Shown here: one piece after another, positions 14,489 to 16,604 of the stretch
Numbering within the stretch: position 1 is the first letter of the stretch
Layout: the number at the start of each line of letters is the position of its first letter
Source of the DNA: an uncultured Christensenella sp.
GTDB taxonomy: Bacteria; Bacillota; Clostridia; Christensenellales; CAG-917
Direction of reading: 5' to 3'
Assembly: GCA_910577815.1 (NCBI GenBank)
Contig: CAJTNO010000010.1
Location: 1 to 16,604, forward strand
Length of the DNA: 16,604 nt
The notes under the pieces: model-generated
What the model was told of the DNA's origin: nothing
What the model saw: only the letters and a program-made list of their open reading frames with translations
The model's database searches: none
Program-made: the position numbers and the translations under genes

Positions 14489-16252
14489 TCAAAGTTTATC
14501 CCCTAAGGATTTAGATTTCAATTTTCTTTGCAGTCGGCTTATTTCATTTACCGCGCTGCGCTTTTCGTCGGCGTCGCCGAGCGTATTATACACCGATATG
14601 AGCGCGTCAAGCTTGGACGCTATACTGTCGTTTGCAAGCGTGAGCAGGCAATCGTGCCAATAAGCCGACTCCTTCGCCTCGTTAGCAAATCGCATATCTA
14701 TATCGAGTATATCGTTAATTTCCTTGTCCTCTGCAATTACGCTGAACATATTGCCTATATTGAACTTTCCCTCTCCCGTCTTTCTCGCAAAAGCGACTAT
14801 CTCTTTATGTACCGGATGCAATATCCATTCGTCGTCTATATCCGCAAGCTTAGCGCAACGGGCGTTATTCATAATCCTGTTTACTATAAACCTCGAGGAC
14901 GACAGGCTTTTCGCTATTTTATCCTGTTGCGCAGGCTCCGACTTAACGGCAGAGGTTTTTTCAAGCATATCGCTCAGCTTATCCTTAGACGAGCGGCTTA
15001 ATCGCGCCACCAAATCAATATAGACCTCTCTTTCAGACAAATCGTCAAGAGATTTCAGTACGTTCAGCGCGGATTTCAGATACTTGGAGCGTCCCTCATA
15101 GGTTTCCAAATCATAGGCTTTTCTGCATAAATCCAGTTTATATTCGGTAACGGGCAACGCCTCGGCGAGATACTTCATAAAGCCTTCCGCGCCGCACTCG
15201 CGCACCGTCTCGTCGGGGTCTTTCCCGTCCGCAAGCGATACCACTTTAACGTCCAGTCCGCACTTTACCAGCGTGTCCACGTTTTTAAGCGTAGCTTTTC
15301 TTCCCGCTCCGTCGCCGTCATAGCATACATATATCTTAGGCACAAGCCTCTTAAGCTCGTATGCCTGCCCCTCGGTAAGCGCGGTCCCCATACCGGCTAC
15401 CGCATTTTTTATTCCCGCAGAGCCGAGAGATATGACATCCATATATCCCTCGACCAAAACAAGGTCGTGTATCACCGCACCCGCGTGTCTGTCGCGCTTT
15501 ACGTAATTTACGCCGTAAATCGTTCTGCCCTTATCAAACAAAACCGTATTGGTAGAGTTTTTATATTTGGCTGCGTTTTCCTCGCCTCTGTAAATCCGTC
15601 CGCCGAAAGCAACTACCTCGTGCTTGGAATTTATTATAGGCACTATTATCCTGTTTGCAAACGCGTCGGACGGTCTTTCCAAATTGGATATCAACCCGCA
15701 ATCCAGCAAATCCTTAAGCGAATATTCCTTGAATCTGAGATATTTTATAAGACTGTCATAATCAAGCGACAATCCAAGTCCGTATCTTTTAGCGGTTTCC
15801 TCGTCTATCCCGCGATTTGCCAGATACTCGCGAGCCGCCTTACCCTTTTCCTCGTCTACAAGATTATTTCGATAATACCTCGCGGCGTCGCGCATAAGCT
15901 GCTTAAGCACGTCTCTGCGTTCCTTTTTCTCCTTAAACTTCGGGTCGAGCTTCATTTCGGGCAACTGCATACCCGCCTTCTCGGCAAGATATTTTACGGA
16001 GTCGAAAAAGCTCATCGACTCCATTTCCATTATAAACTTTATAACGTCGCCGCTTGCACCGCATCCGAAGCAATGATAAAATCCGTTATCCTGCGTTACG
16101 CAAAACGAACCTGTCTTTTCGTGATGAAACGGACAACAGCCAAAATATCTGCTACCTTTTTTTTGCAACGGAACATACTGCGATATAATCTCTACTATAT
16201 CGCATTTATATTTCAGTTCGTCCAAAAATTCGGGTGTGAAGCCTTGACTCAT
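14489..16252 (-). CDS. dnaG: DNA primase
   Basis: Makes RNA primers at the replication fork. The 587 residues carry the standard domains. The N-terminal CHC2 zinc finger has C40, H43, C61 and C64 (CPFHHEK ... YHCFGCGASGD). The catalytic core follows, with FANRIIVPI (198-206) and a Toprim fold showing LVLVEGYMDV (E268, D272) and YDGDGAG (D312, D314). A less conserved C-terminal helicase-interacting region spans about 370-587. The start is ATG 16252 with a modest AGGA site 3 nt upstream. It is the first gene of the run dnaG-rpoD-trmK-nif3-zinc ribbon-lacZ and overlaps none of its neighbours. All key residues are present. Confidence 0.98.
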   Translation of the reverse strand: MSQGFTPEFLDELKYKCDIVEIISQYVPLQKKGSRYFGCCPFHHEKTGSFCVTQDNGFYHCFGCGASGDVIKFIMEMESMSFFDSVKYLAEKAGMQLPEMKLDPKFKEKKERRDVLKQLMRDAARYYRNNLVDEEKGKAAREYLANRGIDEETAKRYGLGLSLDYDSLIKYLRFKEYSLKDLLDCGLISNLERPSDAFANRIIVPIINSKHEVVAFGGRIYRGEENAAKYKNSTNTVLFDKGRTIYGVNYVKRDRHAGAVIHDLVLVEGYMDVISLGSAGIKNAVAGMGTALTEGQAYELKRLVPKIYVCYDGDGAGRKATLKNVDTLVKCGLDVKVVSLADGKDPDETVRECGAEGFMKYLAEALPVTEYKLDLCRKAYDLETYEGRSKYLKSALNVLKSLDDLSEREVYIDLVARLSRSSKDKLSDMLEKTSAVKSEPAQQDKIAKSLSSSRFIVNRIMNNARCAKLADIDDEWILHPVHKEIVAFARKTGEGKFNIGNMFSVIAEDKEINDILDIDMRFANEAKESAYWHDCLLTLANDSIASKLDALISVYNTLGDADEKRSAVNEISRLQRKLKSKSLGDKL

Positions 16253-16272
16253 CGTCCTATCCAGAAAATTGA

Positions 16273-16301
16273 TACATATATATACTTAAGTTTATTTGCA
16301 A
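16273..16301 (-). promoter_or_regulatory. Weak candidate promoter for the dnaG operon
   Basis: On the minus strand, TTGCAA (16301-16296), a 17-bp spacer, and TATGTA (16278-16273), inside an AT-rich 115-bp gap between dnaG and the upstream terminator. The -10 match is poor and other A/T boxes nearby could serve, so only its general location is likely. Confidence 0.3.
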
Positions 16302-16367
16302 TTTCCTAACATTAAATAATTATTACTATCCTATAGTGTCTTATTGGAATATAGAATTCGCACATAA

Positions 16368-16402
16368 ACAAATAAATTCCGCTCATCGCGGAATTTATTT
16401 GT
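16368..16402 (-). terminator. Strong terminator after the L15-like gene, probably bidirectional
   Basis: A perfect 15-bp stem (16368-16382 with 16388-16402) with a 5-nt loop and A/T-rich outer ends, lying 17 bp past the stop of the right-edge gene. It isolates that gene from dnaG. Confidence 0.85.
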
Positions 16403-16419
16403 CAGATAACTCGCTTTAT

Positions 16420-16604
16420 TTAAATCTTATTTAGTTTAATTGCCCTGCCGCCCGTTAGAGTTATCATCTTAACCGCAGACAGCTTAAAGTCATTGGCTAC
16501 TATTATCAGCGGCTTTGTAAGGCGTTGTCCCGCCGTCACTGTGTAGCCTGTGCACTCCTCGCTTACAAGTCCTACCTTCTTAAGCTTTTCAAGCGTTACC
16601 CTGT
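16420..16604 (-). CDS. C-terminal part of an L15 (uL15)-like ribosomal protein
   Basis: The last 60 residues before a TAA stop at 16422-16420 are visible; the 5' part is beyond the right edge. VTLEKLKKVGLVS, a short loop (GYTVTAG), then LTKPLIIVANDFKLSAVKM and TGGRAIKL match the end of bacterial L15 in order and spacing (a V-x-x-L-K-x-x-G-L start, an L-x-x-L-x-V-x-A-x-x-F-x-x-S-A core, and a GG near the end). The identification is by remembered pattern only and the segment is short. Unlike a normal rplO, it is not followed by secY but by a terminator and the dnaG operon. It could therefore be a second L15-like protein or an unrelated protein with a similar fold. Confidence 0.5.
   Translation of the reverse strand, partial: RVTLEKLKKVGLVSEECTGYTVTAGQRLTKPLIIVANDFKLSAVKMITLTGGRAIKLNKI

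Noticed and set aside
15467..16309. 280-codon open frame on the plus strand opposite dnaG
   Set aside because: It is antisense to the conserved primase core and zinc finger; the translation has no family-like features.
16253..16367. Possible small gene or RNA between dnaG and the right-edge terminator
   Set aside because: Only AT-rich sequence with weak promoter-like boxes is seen, with no ORF that has a ribosome site and no stable structure.

Overview
The window comes from a low-to-mid GC Bacillota (Clostridia-type) genome, most likely an uncultured gut anaerobe of the Christensenellales kind. The reasons are the dnaG-rpoD-trmK-nif3-zinc-ribbon gene order, the Gram-positive style Shine-Dalgarno sites, a large cell-surface protein with DUF6273-like and Ig-like parts, a BspA-like lipoprotein, and an intracellular GH2 beta-galactosidase. 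The taxon is inferred from gene content only.

Layout, left to right. Positions 1-1913 (minus) hold the N-terminal 637 residues of a secreted or surface protein that runs off the left edge. Positions 1949-2137 are an inverted-repeat cassette carrying a promoter. A terminator follows, then thrS (minus, 2292-4229). A divergent promoter region and a structured leader (about 4376-4496) precede a PnuC-family vitamin transporter (plus, 4497-5204). A second inverted-repeat cassette (5213-5400) sits directly before a large lipoprotein gene (plus, 5432-8116). Two terminators then separate it from a minus-strand run, in transcription order dnaG, rpoD, trmK, nif3, zinc-ribbon protein gene, lacZ (16252 down to 8226). 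The right edge holds the 3' end of an L15-like ribosomal protein gene, followed by a strong terminator.

The main discovery is the pair of cassettes at 1949-2137 and 5213-5400. Each is about 188 bp and is bounded by 21-bp inverted repeats of the form CATAGAA-N7-TTCTATG. Each contains a TTGACA-17 bp-TAAAAT promoter at nearly the same internal position. Each lies 31-35 bp upstream of a surface-protein gene, and in both the promoter points away from that gene. The 7-bp centre is identical, in inverted orientation, within a locus but differs between loci (TATACTG versus TATGTTA). This fits recombinase crossover sites better than a common operator. I read them as two invertible promoters (invertons), both in the OFF orientation in this assembly, that would phase-vary two surface proteins. 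No recombinase gene lies in the window.

The rest is mainly housekeeping: threonyl-tRNA charging, vitamin uptake, replication priming, the main sigma factor, tRNA m1A22 methylation and lactose hydrolysis. Two points stand out there: lacZ sits at the tail of the primase/sigma operon, and the pnuC leader contains mutually exclusive hairpins.
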